From the NCBI RefSeq assembly GCF_052055875.1, contig NZ_CP170508.1, positions 992,001-1,056,000 on the forward strand: a stretch of 64,000 nt of DNA. Reading direction: 5' to 3'. The stretch is from Methanosphaerula subterraneus. GTDB taxonomy: Archaea > Halobacteriota > Methanomicrobia > Methanomicrobiales > Methanospirillaceae. Every line of letters starts with the position of its first letter. Positions within the stretch are counted from its first letter, which is position 1. Made by a program: the position numbers and the translations under genes. Positions 43,113 through 52,353 of the stretch are shown piece after piece. Under the pieces are notes generated by a model that saw only the letters and a list, made by a program, of their open reading frames with translations, did not search any database and had not been told where the DNA came from.

Positions 43113-45605
43113 TCAGATCCAATCCCTGTAGTGCAGTGAACTCTCGTCAGAGGGGTCTTCTGCCTGCTCTTCGGTCTGTTTCTTCGCCTGCTCTGCTGGA
43201 GAGGCGGGGTGCTGAATCCGCTCGACGAGCTCGTCCATCGTCATCACCCGGAGGTAGGACTCCCCCTGCTGGATGAACCGGGTGTAGAAGAGGACATCGC
43301 CCCGCCGGTCGACGGCGATCACCTTGTACCCGATCTCTTCAGCCCAGCGGGCGATCGAATCCGGTATCGGCAGGCTTGGAACCGAGGAGAGGTTGAGGAT
43401 CTGGGTCAGCCGGAAGTCCGGGTTTCTGGACTGCATCCACTCGTCCTGCTCAACCTGGTGGAGCAGTGCGGCCAGGGTGCCGACACTCCCGGTCTGGGGG
43501 TCATAGGCTGCGACCTTGTCAAGGACGATCAGGGTTCGCGGCGAGAGGGAGACCCCTTCACCGATCACGAGCCCCGATGGCCTGACCTCCCTGGTCACGC
43601 CATGCCGTGGACTCCGGGGCCGGCCCCTTTGATCGGGCTTCCCCCGGGTCTGGTAGATGATCCCGGCCGCTGCGATCAGAAAAACCGCGAGGAGGGGGTA
43701 GATCAGGTAACTGGTCCAGGGTTGCTTCTGGTCTGCACCGGGGGCACTCGCAGCGATCGGCTGCTGTGACTGGACCGGCTGGATTGTGGTGGCGTTGGTG
43801 GTGATGATCGGATTCTTTGTCTGGGAGGTGACCGGCACCGCCGTCGTTGCGGCAACCGATGCGATCGTCTGAGCCGCAGCACCCGCATCAACCGTCCCGG
43901 CCGGAACCAGCGTCGACCCGTCGAGCGGGGTCAGGGTGATCTTCAGTGGGGTGGTGATCGTCTTTCCGATCGTGTCGATACCTTCCGGGCTCCAGTAGGC
44001 ATGGTGGTGATAATCCAGTTCGGTTTCTGCCCAGATCTGGTATTCTCCCGGTTCGTATAGGGAATTTCCGGTATCCCAGGCCGCTCCATCGATCCCGGTT
44101 CCGGTCACCCTGAAGGTGTTGGACGTAATGGTCAGCGGATCCAGCGCGGTGGTCACTCCCTGCGTATCGATCACCGAGGTGAAGACAGACCCGGTCGGGC
44201 TCTTGATCTTGACCGCAACCTGAGCACCGACCTGCCTGGAGAGGAACCCCTCCAGGTTGCTGGTCAGTTCAAATGATAGGTGCCGCCCCTTCAGCACGGT
44301 ATCTCCCTGTACCGGACGGTTGGCCGTTACATCCCTAACCGTCAGCGCAAGGGAGGGGACTGCGACCGTAAAGACCGGGGTCTTTGGGGTGGTGTTCAGC
44401 GAGTACCAGATTCCGGGATACGCAGACGGGTGAACTGCAAAGTCTGTGACATCGTTGACGATCATCACCTGTGCCGGTGACCCGGTCTGCGGGTCGACCC
44501 CGGTATTGAAGCAACCGAGCGTGTACCCGTTCTGGACTCCGGTGTTGACGATGTTCAGCCCGATCTCTCCGGCATACACCGTCGCGCCCGGGGATTGGAT
44601 CATATTCACTCCCTGTGCTGTGAATACCGACGCGACAGCGGTCGGGACCGGTGCCGCATTGGTCAGCCCGGCATTCAGGATCGGCGAGGATGCCGTGGGA
44701 GCAGAACTGGGCAGTACCTGGGGGGTGGGAACAACAGCAGTGCCTGGCTGGAAATTGGAAGCCTGCGTTTTTCCCTGTACAAAGGTTGGAGACTGATACT
44801 GGGTGGTCGGGGTCTGAATCTGCGTCGGGATCTGTGTCGGGACCTGGGTTGGAACTGGTGTGGGGGTTGGCGTCGGGGAGACCGGTAACATCGGGGCCAG
44901 CGCTGCATACCACTTGGCTGCGATCTTGTGCTCACCGCTCTCATCCGGGTGGACGCCTCCGTTCTGGGTGTCGGCGACCCCATCGAACCCGGTGTACATA
45001 TCGACGACCGTCACCGGCGACTGGGCAGTGCTCTTCTGGGCTGCCAGGCCGGGTATCGCTGCATTCAGGGCGAGCAGGTTGTCACGGGGGATGGAGGTCG
45101 AGGGGATCTGGGCCAGCAGGATCCGGACATTCGGATTCTTCTGCCGGATCGTATCGATGATCCTCCCCAGACTGTAGATGCTGTGCTGGGTCGGGACATT
45201 GTTCAGCACATCATTGGTCCCCAGCATCACCAGAGCGATATCCGGCGTATACCCGGTCAGCCAGTCGGCCAGACGCCCCTGTGTGTCGCCTTCGACGCCG
45301 TCGAGGATCCCTGATGTCGTATACCCGCCATGTCCTTCATTGTCCTGATCAAAGTACACATTGAAGTTCGGGTCAGTCCAGCTCCCGACAAAGTCCACAT
45401 CATATCCTTTGGACTTCAGTTCGTTCCAGAGCCAGTACCGGTACGTCGGGTGGCTCGCAGCCTCCGTGGTATCGGTCAATCCTTTGGTGAGCGAGTCGCC
45501 GAGTGGCATGATCTTCACCGTCGCTGTGACTGCTGGCGTGCATGCGAGTCCGAGGCAGAGCGCCAGTGCGATCATCAGAAGCAGTGCGAACGTTTTCTGT
45601 TTCAT
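43113..45605 (-). CDS. SGNH hydrolase fused to DUF3821-like domain, membrane segment and cytoplasmic tail
   Basis: An 830-residue protein. A signal peptide (about 1-28) leads into a GDSL/SGNH esterase domain (about 30-235): block I IMPLGDSLTKG with the Ser, block III LGTNDV, and the catalytic Asp-His in GGVHPDESGEH. A Thr/Pro-rich linker follows (about 240-320, TPTPTPVPTQVPTQ), then a domain resembling DUF3821, a methanogen surface domain (about 335-560), another linker, one membrane helix (about 657-677) and a 150-residue soluble C-terminal domain, presumably cytoplasmic. The mix of an outside esterase and an inside domain is unusual. The cytoplasmic part matches nothing I recognise. Confidence 0.82.
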   Translation of the reverse strand: MKQKTFALLLMIALALCLGLACTPAVTATVKIMPLGDSLTKGLTDTTEAASHPTYRYWLWNELKSKGYDVDFVGSWTDPNFNVYFDQDNEGHGGYTTSGILDGVEGDTQGRLADWLTGYTPDIALVMLGTNDVLNNVPTQHSIYSLGRIIDTIRQKNPNVRILLAQIPSTSIPRDNLLALNAAIPGLAAQKSTAQSPVTVVDMYTGFDGVADTQNGGVHPDESGEHKIAAKWYAALAPMLPVSPTPTPTPVPTQVPTQIPTQIQTPTTQYQSPTFVQGKTQASNFQPGTAVVPTPQVLPSSAPTASSPILNAGLTNAAPVPTAVASVFTAQGVNMIQSPGATVYAGEIGLNIVNTGVQNGYTLGCFNTGVDPQTGSPAQVMIVNDVTDFAVHPSAYPGIWYSLNTTPKTPVFTVAVPSLALTVRDVTANRPVQGDTVLKGRHLSFELTSNLEGFLSRQVGAQVAVKIKSPTGSVFTSVIDTQGVTTALDPLTITSNTFRVTGTGIDGAAWDTGNSLYEPGEYQIWAETELDYHHHAYWSPEGIDTIGKTITTPLKITLTPLDGSTLVPAGTVDAGAAAQTIASVAATTAVPVTSQTKNPIITTNATTIQPVQSQQPIAASAPGADQKQPWTSYLIYPLLAVFLIAAAGIIYQTRGKPDQRGRPRSPRHGVTREVRPSGLVIGEGVSLSPRTLIVLDKVAAYDPQTGSVGTLAALLHQVEQDEWMQSRNPDFRLTQILNLSSVPSLPIPDSIARWAEEIGYKVIAVDRRGDVLFYTRFIQQGESYLRVMTMDELVERIQHPASPAEQAKKQTEEQAEDPSDESSLHYRDWI

Positions 45606-45794
45606 ACCTTGCCTGATCCCTTCCCAGTTGATTATTCAGATTTGGGATATAGATGGATTAAAGTACGGTTACGAAATGGTAGGAGCACCCGGGATTGACC
45701 ATTCCCTATCTTCACAGCGCAGGCGTTTGTCTTGCCACCACGGGAAGGTAGTTGTACTTTCTGCTGAAATGTATACTCAATACAGAGGTCTTCG

Positions 45795-46502
45795 ATGAGT
45801 ATACCAGAACAGCAGACCCCTATCAGGGCTGCCATCTTCGACATGGACAACACGCTGTTCGACTTTATGCACGCCCAGAGGGTGGGATGCAGCGCGGTCC
45901 TCTCGATGCTCGGCCATCACCAGGACCCTGCCGTCCTCTTCCGCTACTTTCTCCGTCCGGACCATGGGTTCGAGAGCGTCCAGAACATATGGGACTACCT
46001 TGTCGATGTCGGTCATGCCGACCAGGAGGTCTACCGGACCTGTGCCGCGCTGTACGAAGCGCGAAAACTCGAAGCGATCACCCCGTACAGCGATACCCGG
46101 TCGACGCTTGAAGCGCTCCGGACCCTTGGTATTCCCCTTGCCCTGGTGACCGACGCCGACAGCGAACATGCCAGAGGTCGACTCAAACAGGCCGGGCTGG
46201 AGGGGTTCTTTCCGGTGATCGTAACCCCTGACCTGACCGGATCGCATAAGCCGTCTCACTGCCAGTTTCTCTCTGCGCTTGACCGGCTCCAGGTGAACGC
46301 TGCCGAGGCCCTGATGGTCGGGGACAGTCTGCGCAGGGACATCCTCCCATGCACAGAACTCGGCCTGGTCACGGCCTACGCAGCCTATGGCGACCAGAGC
46401 CCGTTCCCATCCCCTGCCTGTACCCCCGACCTGGTGCTCGAGAGGCTGAACCAGATCCTCGAACTCTTCCCACGAGACCCCGCCACAGTTCATCAGTTCT
46501 GA
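45795..46502 (+). CDS. HAD-superfamily hydrolase
   Basis: A 235-residue haloacid dehalogenase-type phosphatase with motif I FDMDNTLFD, motif II VTDADSEH, the lysine in GSHKPSH and motif IV MVGDSLRRDI. An alpha-helical cap domain separates motifs I and II. Probable substrates are small phosphometabolites; none can be named. AGAGGT lies before ATG 45795. The downstream methyltransferase-like gene starts about 14 bp after its stop. Confidence 0.88.
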   Translation: MSIPEQQTPIRAAIFDMDNTLFDFMHAQRVGCSAVLSMLGHHQDPAVLFRYFLRPDHGFESVQNIWDYLVDVGHADQEVYRTCAALYEARKLEAITPYSDTRSTLEALRTLGIPLALVTDADSEHARGRLKQAGLEGFFPVIVTPDLTGSHKPSHCQFLSALDRLQVNAAEALMVGDSLRRDILPCTELGLVTAYAAYGDQSPFPSPACTPDLVLERLNQILELFPRDPATVHQF

Positions 46503-46516
46503 GGATGTGTCCGGAT

Positions 46517-48991
46517 ATGCCTGCCTCGCTGGTCAGAACGTTTTATGCGGATCAGGATCCCGGTGCTCTGCGTCCGGCTGATCTGATCAGGGAACAGTAC
46601 CTGGTGCCGCTCTTTTCTGTACTTGGATGGGCTGACGGTGTCCCGTCATACCCGGTGCTGGTCCTTGACGAGGGGGAGCAGGCCCTGCCCGGAGCTGTCG
46701 AGCGCCTGGTTCGGGACGCCTTCTCTGCCGAGATGTCTGTTGCGGTGGTGACCGACTTTGCCCGCCTGGAGATCTATGACCTCGGCTCTCCTCCCCTGCC
46801 GGGTGCGCCACCCCCTGCACCGATACACTGTTTTGCAGAAGAGTACGCGGCACGGTGGCGGGAACTGGTCTCCTGTCTCTCCCCGTCGGGATGGCCGGCC
46901 CGAGATATGAGGTCAGGGTTGACTGCAGTGCTCGGGGATCTGATCGCCGGCTGGCGGCTGGTCCTCGGACGGAGCCTCTGCCGGGAGCACCACTTCATAT
47001 CAGACGAGGACCTGAACCTCTCGGTGAAGCGAACGGTCAATCTCCTCCTTCTCCTCTGGATGCTGCACGAGCGGGGATATCCCATCCGGTTTACCGCCTC
47101 CTCAGAGAAGGATGGGACGGATCTTCTGCAGCACCTTCTCTCCCAGGCGGCACCATTCATCGATCCTGCCCGGGTCACTCCGCCGTTCTGGCCGGGTGAC
47201 GCGGCTGTCGTGGCGGTGATGCGGGAGCTTGCCGGCTCGGCCTGCCCGGTCTCCTTCGGGATGGTCAGCCCCGAGTCCGTGGCGGTGGCCTTTGATGCGG
47301 TCCTCCGGTCCCTCCTCGTCGCTGACGGCTCAAGGATGACAGAACAGCCGAACCGGTTGATCACCACGGTCGACGGTGCTGCGGAGGTTCCCGACCGGAT
47401 GCTTCGGGCGGTCGCAGAGGTCGCCCTCCTTCCGCTCCTCGAGGGTAGATCCCGGCAGGAGGCGGCGGCACTCCGGGTCGTGGACCCCTGCTGTGGAACC
47501 GGGAGGCTGCTGATTGCGGCCTGCCGGCTCCTCCTCTCCTCCTCTCTTACGCCGGCGGAGGTGCTCTCCATCCTCTCCGGGGTCGAGCAGGACCCGTGCC
47601 AGGCCGAGGTCGCGGTGCTGCTGCTGGTGCTGACCGCCCTGGACCGTCCACCTCTCTCTGCGGAGCCCGGGGTGACCCCGGTGATCCTACGGGGAAATCC
47701 GCTGGTTGGTCCTGACTTCTCCAGGGACCCGGTCGCCTGCCTCCTCACCGGACGCCGTCTGCGCAGGCTTGCACCATTCGACTGGTCCACCTTTCCACAG
47801 CCAGACCGGGGATTCGATGCCGTGCTGACATCGGTTCCAGCGGCCAGAACCCGTCTGCTTCCAGGGGAGGACACCTACCTCCCCGGCCATTATACCACCT
47901 TCCAGACCGGGGGCGACCGGTCCATCTGCCTGGTCGAGCAGATGATGCCCATGATGGCTATGAGAGGTGCCATCACGATCCTCTTCTCCGATCGCTGGCT
48001 CCGCGGGGACCGGTCCGACCTCTTCCGGGCGTGGCTCGCCGGACAGAGGCTGTACCTGGTCGCAGAGATCCCGGCTCTGACCCTGATGGGAACTGATAAC
48101 CGTCTCTGCCTGCTCCAGGTGGGTCCGGGGGAACCGGCACCGGCCTTTGCTGCGACCGTCCTGCAGGGTGCGATCCCACCCGACCCTGCCGCTGCGCTCG
48201 TCAGAATGGCCCACCAGGTCCCGGTGGCAGACCTCTCCAGGCAGGGATGGGTGATCGAGGACCGGCGGTACACAGTACTGATCGAACGGCTCGCTGCTGA
48301 AGGCCGGCCGCTCGATGACCTCCTCCTCGGGGGGATCGTGGACGGGACGGCTGTGGCCAATCAGTTCCCGGCCGGCCTGCGCAGGCAGTTGATCCGATGG
48401 GACCGGCGGACCCGTCCGCTCTGCAGACCGGTGGTCGTCGTCGACCGACCGTACGCCCCGCCGGCCAGGGAGGGATACTGCATCCCCGATCCAGGCAGAC
48501 CCCTTCCAGAGCGGGTCGACCGGCAGCTGCGGCGGGGTGGGGTGCTCGTTGCAGGCAGCGTTCAGGATCCCCGATTCTGCCAGGGACAGAAGATCCTCTG
48601 TTCGACCAGGACCGGTGCCTGCACCTTCGATCTGGATGGCACCTGCGTCCCCGGCGTCGGGACGGTGGCGCTGATCACCACCGATCTCTTTCTGCTCGGG
48701 CTGCTGAACTCGTCCATCGGGGCCGGTTTACTACGGTGCCAGCATCCGGAAGGAGACCTGCTGCTGAACGCCGACCTCGTCTCCAGGGTCAGGGTCAGGG
48801 TGCCCGATTGCTACGATCCCATCGAGCAGGGTCTGCACGATCAGGTCGTCACACTGGTCAGCCGGCTGCTCGGCCTGTACACCCAGTCCGCACCGGCTTC
48901 GCTGGTCGGACCGCTGATCGAACGGGTCGACTGGTGTATTCGCACCCTGTACGGGTTGTCGGAGATCGAGGCCTCGGTGCTGAAGAGGTAG
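46517..48991 (+). CDS. Degenerate Eco57I/TaqI-type DNA methyltransferase-like protein
   Basis: An 824-residue protein with the layout of type IIG restriction-modification or N6-adenine methyltransferases. SAM motif I, VVDPCCGTGRLLIAAC (Asp-Pro-x-x-Gly-x-Gly, about residues 320-335), is intact. The catalytic motif IV, normally NPPY, reads AVLTSVPAARTRL (about residue 433), so base methylation is unlikely. The C-terminal half (about 600-820) resembles a TaqI-like specificity domain. The N-terminal ~300 residues lack a clear PD-(D/E)xK nuclease. Start ATG 46517 is preferred; ATG 46505 is an alternative. GC-rich, arginine-rich composition is like the neighbours. It may be an inactivated or repurposed DNA-binding protein. 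Confidence 0.72.
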   Translation: MPASLVRTFYADQDPGALRPADLIREQYLVPLFSVLGWADGVPSYPVLVLDEGEQALPGAVERLVRDAFSAEMSVAVVTDFARLEIYDLGSPPLPGAPPPAPIHCFAEEYAARWRELVSCLSPSGWPARDMRSGLTAVLGDLIAGWRLVLGRSLCREHHFISDEDLNLSVKRTVNLLLLLWMLHERGYPIRFTASSEKDGTDLLQHLLSQAAPFIDPARVTPPFWPGDAAVVAVMRELAGSACPVSFGMVSPESVAVAFDAVLRSLLVADGSRMTEQPNRLITTVDGAAEVPDRMLRAVAEVALLPLLEGRSRQEAAALRVVDPCCGTGRLLIAACRLLLSSSLTPAEVLSILSGVEQDPCQAEVAVLLLVLTALDRPPLSAEPGVTPVILRGNPLVGPDFSRDPVACLLTGRRLRRLAPFDWSTFPQPDRGFDAVLTSVPAARTRLLPGEDTYLPGHYTTFQTGGDRSICLVEQMMPMMAMRGAITILFSDRWLRGDRSDLFRAWLAGQRLYLVAEIPALTLMGTDNRLCLLQVGPGEPAPAFAATVLQGAIPPDPAAALVRMAHQVPVADLSRQGWVIEDRRYTVLIERLAAEGRPLDDLLLGGIVDGTAVANQFPAGLRRQLIRWDRRTRPLCRPVVVVDRPYAPPAREGYCIPDPGRPLPERVDRQLRRGGVLVAGSVQDPRFCQGQKILCSTRTGACTFDLDGTCVPGVGTVALITTDLFLLGLLNSSIGAGLLRCQHPEGDLLLNADLVSRVRVRVPDCYDPIEQGLHDQVVTLVSRLLGLYTQSAPASLVGPLIERVDWCIRTLYGLSEIEASVLKR

Positions 48992-49149
48992 CCCTGGTCT
49001 CTCCCCAGGGCTGTCACCTATTTATATGAACCCATGCATAATCAGGGATATATGTCCGGAGCGCCGGAGATGCCATCGGATCATTTTTTACCCGGATGCC
49101 CGGGCTGGATCTGCGCCCCCGATCAGATGCCGGCATGGGGGCCAGCCTG

Positions 49150-51084
49150 ATGGAGCAGAGCAACGGAAAGTACCTGCTCAAATTGTATGTATCAGGGGCG
49201 ACCCCGCAGTCTGCCCGGGCAATCCAGAATATCAGGCGCATTGGTGAGGAGCACCTGGCGGGACGGTACACCCTGGAGGTGATCGACATCTCCCAGCACC
49301 ATGAACTCACCCGGGACGAACAGATCGTCATGACTCCGACACTCGTCAGGAAAGAGCCGGCTCCAGTGCAACGATTTGTCGGTGACCTGTCGGATTCCCA
49401 GAAGGTACTTTCCGGTCTCGGCCTTCTGGAGGGGCAGTCCGTGCACGAGCAGGACGGTCCTGGTCCTTCTGCTGAACCGTGGACCTCTGAACCCGGAGAA
49501 CTGCTGCGGGAGACGGAGATGAACCGGGCCGAGATCCGGACCGGCGAGGTGGACGCGATCGTCGTCCCGACCCCTGATGGGGATCGGATCTTCACCCGGA
49601 CCGGGGCAGAGAGTCCCTACAGGACCCTTGTCGAGATGATGAACGAGGGGATGGTCACCATCGACCGGGCCGGAGCGGCCCTCTACTGCAACCGGCGTTT
49701 CGCCTCGATCGTCGAAGCGCCGATGGAGACCATCCCCGGTTCACGCTTTAATGATTGGATCTGTTTCCATGATCGCCTCCTCTATGAAGCACTCCTGGTG
49801 GCCGGTGCTGATGTGCAGTGTTCAGGAGACCTGCATCTGGTCAGCACTCGTGGAAAGATGGTCCCGGTCCATCTCTCGCTCAGCCCGTTTGCAGCCGAGG
49901 GGATCACCGGGATCTGCATCGTGGTGACCGACCTGACCACCCGGATACAGAACAAAGCACTCCTCCGTTCCGAACATCTGGCCCACTCGATCCTCGAACA
50001 GGCCGCGGATCCGATCGTCGTGACCGATGCTGAAAAGGTGATCATCAGAGCCAACACTGCAGCGGTGGAGATGGCGGGGGCCAACCCGCTTCTGGCACCG
50101 TTTGATACGGCCTTTCCACTCTTCCAGGTGACTGGGGACGGGGAGGTTCCGTTCTCACCGACCAGGATCTCCTGTGCCGGCCTGCGGGTGAAGGGTATGG
50201 AGGTGCTCTTCAGGAGAACGGATGCGACACTCTTTTCGTTGTTGCTCAGTGTCGCGCCGGTGATCGGGGAACCCGGGGAAGCGCCGGGATGTGTGGTGGT
50301 GATGGCCGACATCACCGCTCAGAAGCAGGTCGAAGGGGAACTCAGGAGGACACTCGATGACCTGGCCCACTCCAATCAGGACCTGCAGCAGTTTGCATAC
50401 ATCGCCTCGCACGACCTGCAGGAACCTCTCAGGATGGTGGCCAGTTACCTGCAGCTGCTCGAGCGGAAGTACCGGGAGCAGCTTGACCCGGATGCCCAGT
50501 TGTTCATCGGGTATGCGGTCGAAGGAGCGAACAGGATGCAGCAGCAGATCAACGACCTGCTCGCATATTCACGGGTGACGAGTCGCGGCCGGCCTCTCAG
50601 GCCAGGGAGTGCCGAAGAGGCGCTGGCCACGGCACTCAGGCACCTGGCCCTGAAGATCGAGGAGACCGGTGCCACGATCACCCACGACCCCCTCCCGATG
50701 GTCAGGGCCGATCTCCCGCAACTGGTCCAGGTCTTTTCGAACCTTCTCGACAATGCACTCACGTTCCGAAATCCCCAGGTTGCTCCAGAGATCCATATCT
50801 CTGCAGAAGATAAGGCCGGCTGGGTGGTCTTCTCTGTGCAGGACAATGGGATCGGGATCGATCCCGAGTTCTATCAGCGGATCTTCCAGATGTTCCAGCG
50901 GCTTCACTCTCGCGCTGAGTATCCCGGGACCGGAATCGGGCTGGCGATCTGCCAGCGGATCATTGAACGGCACCACGGGCGGATCTGGGTCACCTCGGTA
51001 CCGGGCAGTGGTTCGACCTTCTGTTTTACCATCCCCAGCATCATAGAGCACCCCAACCATCGTTACGATCCCTGTCGTGGATAG
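49150..51084 (+). CDS. Sensor histidine kinase with N-terminal KaiB-like domain
   Basis: A 644-residue cytoplasmic kinase. The first ~95 residues have the thioredoxin-like KaiB fold as in cyanobacterial SasA: KYLLKLYVSGATPQSARAIQ, YTLEVIDISQHHELTRDEQ, MTPTLVRKEPAPVQRFVGDL. Two PAS domains follow (about 155-270 and 285-400), then a HisKA box, YIASHDLQEPLRMV, with the phosphoacceptor His421, and a HATPase domain (FSNLLDNALTFRN, DNGIGIDPEF, GTGIGLAICQRII). There is no membrane segment. A TATA-like TTTATATGA lies at about 49020-49028. The KaiB-like part may bind a KaiC-type ATPase; none is in this window. ATG 49150 is chosen because the fold begins right after it. Confidence 0.86.
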   Translation: MEQSNGKYLLKLYVSGATPQSARAIQNIRRIGEEHLAGRYTLEVIDISQHHELTRDEQIVMTPTLVRKEPAPVQRFVGDLSDSQKVLSGLGLLEGQSVHEQDGPGPSAEPWTSEPGELLRETEMNRAEIRTGEVDAIVVPTPDGDRIFTRTGAESPYRTLVEMMNEGMVTIDRAGAALYCNRRFASIVEAPMETIPGSRFNDWICFHDRLLYEALLVAGADVQCSGDLHLVSTRGKMVPVHLSLSPFAAEGITGICIVVTDLTTRIQNKALLRSEHLAHSILEQAADPIVVTDAEKVIIRANTAAVEMAGANPLLAPFDTAFPLFQVTGDGEVPFSPTRISCAGLRVKGMEVLFRRTDATLFSLLLSVAPVIGEPGEAPGCVVVMADITAQKQVEGELRRTLDDLAHSNQDLQQFAYIASHDLQEPLRMVASYLQLLERKYREQLDPDAQLFIGYAVEGANRMQQQINDLLAYSRVTSRGRPLRPGSAEEALATALRHLALKIEETGATITHDPLPMVRADLPQLVQVFSNLLDNALTFRNPQVAPEIHISAEDKAGWVVFSVQDNGIGIDPEFYQRIFQMFQRLHSRAEYPGTGIGLAICQRIIERHHGRIWVTSVPGSGSTFCFTIPSIIEHPNHRYDPCRG

Positions 51085-51144
51085 TCAACTTCGACATCTA
51101 TTTACCTGATCTGCGCGGTATCTCCCTATCAGGAGACATAAACA

Positions 51145-51816
51145 ATGAAGATTATCGGAATCAACGGAAGTCCGCGTGGCGATCAGAGCAGAACCCGGCG
51201 GCTTATCCAGGCAGTTCTGGACGGGGCAACTGAGGCCGGCGCAGAGACCGAACTGATCGATGTCAGTGCCTATGATCTGAAGTACTGTACCGGGTGCGGT
51301 GTCTGCTACGCGCAGGGGGAGTGCCTGCTTGCCGATGACTTTGAGGAGATCTACCAGAAAATTCTCGATGCTGACGGGATCGTGCTCGGTTCGCCGGTCT
51401 ATATTATGAGTGTCACCGCCCAGCTCAAGACCCTGATCGACCGGATGGCGGATGCGATCCACTGCCAGATGCTGAACGGGGTATACAGCGTTGCGGTCAC
51501 GACCACCGGGGGCGGCGGCCATGACGAGGTGATCGCCTATATGCAGCGGGTGCTGAACATGCTCGGTTCGATCACCATCGGGGGGGTCGGGGTTGCCCTT
51601 GGTCGGGACCCGGATGCGCTGAACGGGGCAACGCTTGAGGCTGCAGCGCTCGGAGTCACCCTGGTAGACTCCATCAGGACCAGCAGACACTACCCTGAGC
51701 AGGAGGAGATCCTGGCGAAGAACAGGGAGTACTTCTGTGCGCTGGTCTCGGCGAACAAGGATGTCTGGGTGCACGAGTACGAATACTGGAAGGAACTGGA
51801 CCTGTTACTGCACTGA
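51145..51816 (+). CDS. Iron-sulfur flavoprotein (flavodoxin-fold)
   Basis: A 223-residue flavodoxin-family protein of the archaeal Isf type. It opens with the flavin phosphate loop IIGINGSPRGDQSRTRRLI and contains YCTGCGVCYAQGECLLADDF, a compact cysteine set (CxxCxxC...C) for a [4Fe-4S] cluster, then LGSPVYIMSVTAQLKTLIDR. Isf proteins shuttle electrons from ferredoxin to small acceptors such as O2 or H2O2 in methanogens. The ATG follows CAGGAGA. It stands alone. Confidence 0.85.
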   Translation: MKIIGINGSPRGDQSRTRRLIQAVLDGATEAGAETELIDVSAYDLKYCTGCGVCYAQGECLLADDFEEIYQKILDADGIVLGSPVYIMSVTAQLKTLIDRMADAIHCQMLNGVYSVAVTTTGGGGHDEVIAYMQRVLNMLGSITIGGVGVALGRDPDALNGATLEAAALGVTLVDSIRTSRHYPEQEEILAKNREYFCALVSANKDVWVHEYEYWKELDLLLH

Positions 51817-51979
51817 CCAGGGATTAAAAAACCAATTGAGGACTGGGGTCCATGATTTGAGATAGCAGGGGTGCGTAGAATCCCCCTGATTCATCATAGG
51901 GCGATGCAGGGCACGCACCTGCAGTCGCTGTGCTGAGCAGAGTCGGGATTGCCGCGTCCCTTCTCTTCAGGACGTCTGT

Positions 51980-52180
51980 TCAGAAAGACCTGTGGCGGGA
52001 TTTTCTCGTTTTTTCAGAAGCGCTGATGATCCCGAACCTGGCGAACTCATCGGTATCGACAAGATAACCGTTCCCGTATCGTTCCGCGCGCAGAATACTG
52101 CTGCTCAACAGCATCCGTACGGATGGCTCATCGGTGTGCATCACCTGGGCAAGCTGACTGATCGAGAAGAACTGCTGCAT
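51980..52180 (-). CDS. Small helix-turn-helix protein
   Basis: A 66-residue protein with a MerR/excisionase-like helix-turn-helix, FSISQLAQVMHTDEPSVRML, then SSSILRAERYGNGYLVDTDE. It probably binds DNA. AGGAG lies about 12 nt before ATG 52180. There are no adjoining integrase or phage genes. The two intergenic stretches around it (51817-51979 and 52181-52353) hold no other gene that I can support. Confidence 0.6.
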   Translation of the reverse strand: MQQFFSISQLAQVMHTDEPSVRMLLSSSILRAERYGNGYLVDTDEFARFGIISASEKTRKSRHRSF

Positions 52181-52353
52181 GATTACCGCTGACTCCTGAT
52201 CTGGATCTTCATCTTCCGCTGTAAACCTATCAGCCTTTGCATCTTCACATACATCCCCCAGACCAGTACTCTACCATAGTGCGCTGTGAGTATAAGAGAC
52301 ACCAATCCTGAGGAGTGAAAGTGATCTGACATTTCATCGAGGAGGTCGTTCAG

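Noticed and set aside
51817..51979. Inverted repeat AGGGG...CCCCT around 51870 as a mobile-element end or attachment site
   Set aside because: It is short, with no integrase, transposase or matching second copy nearby.
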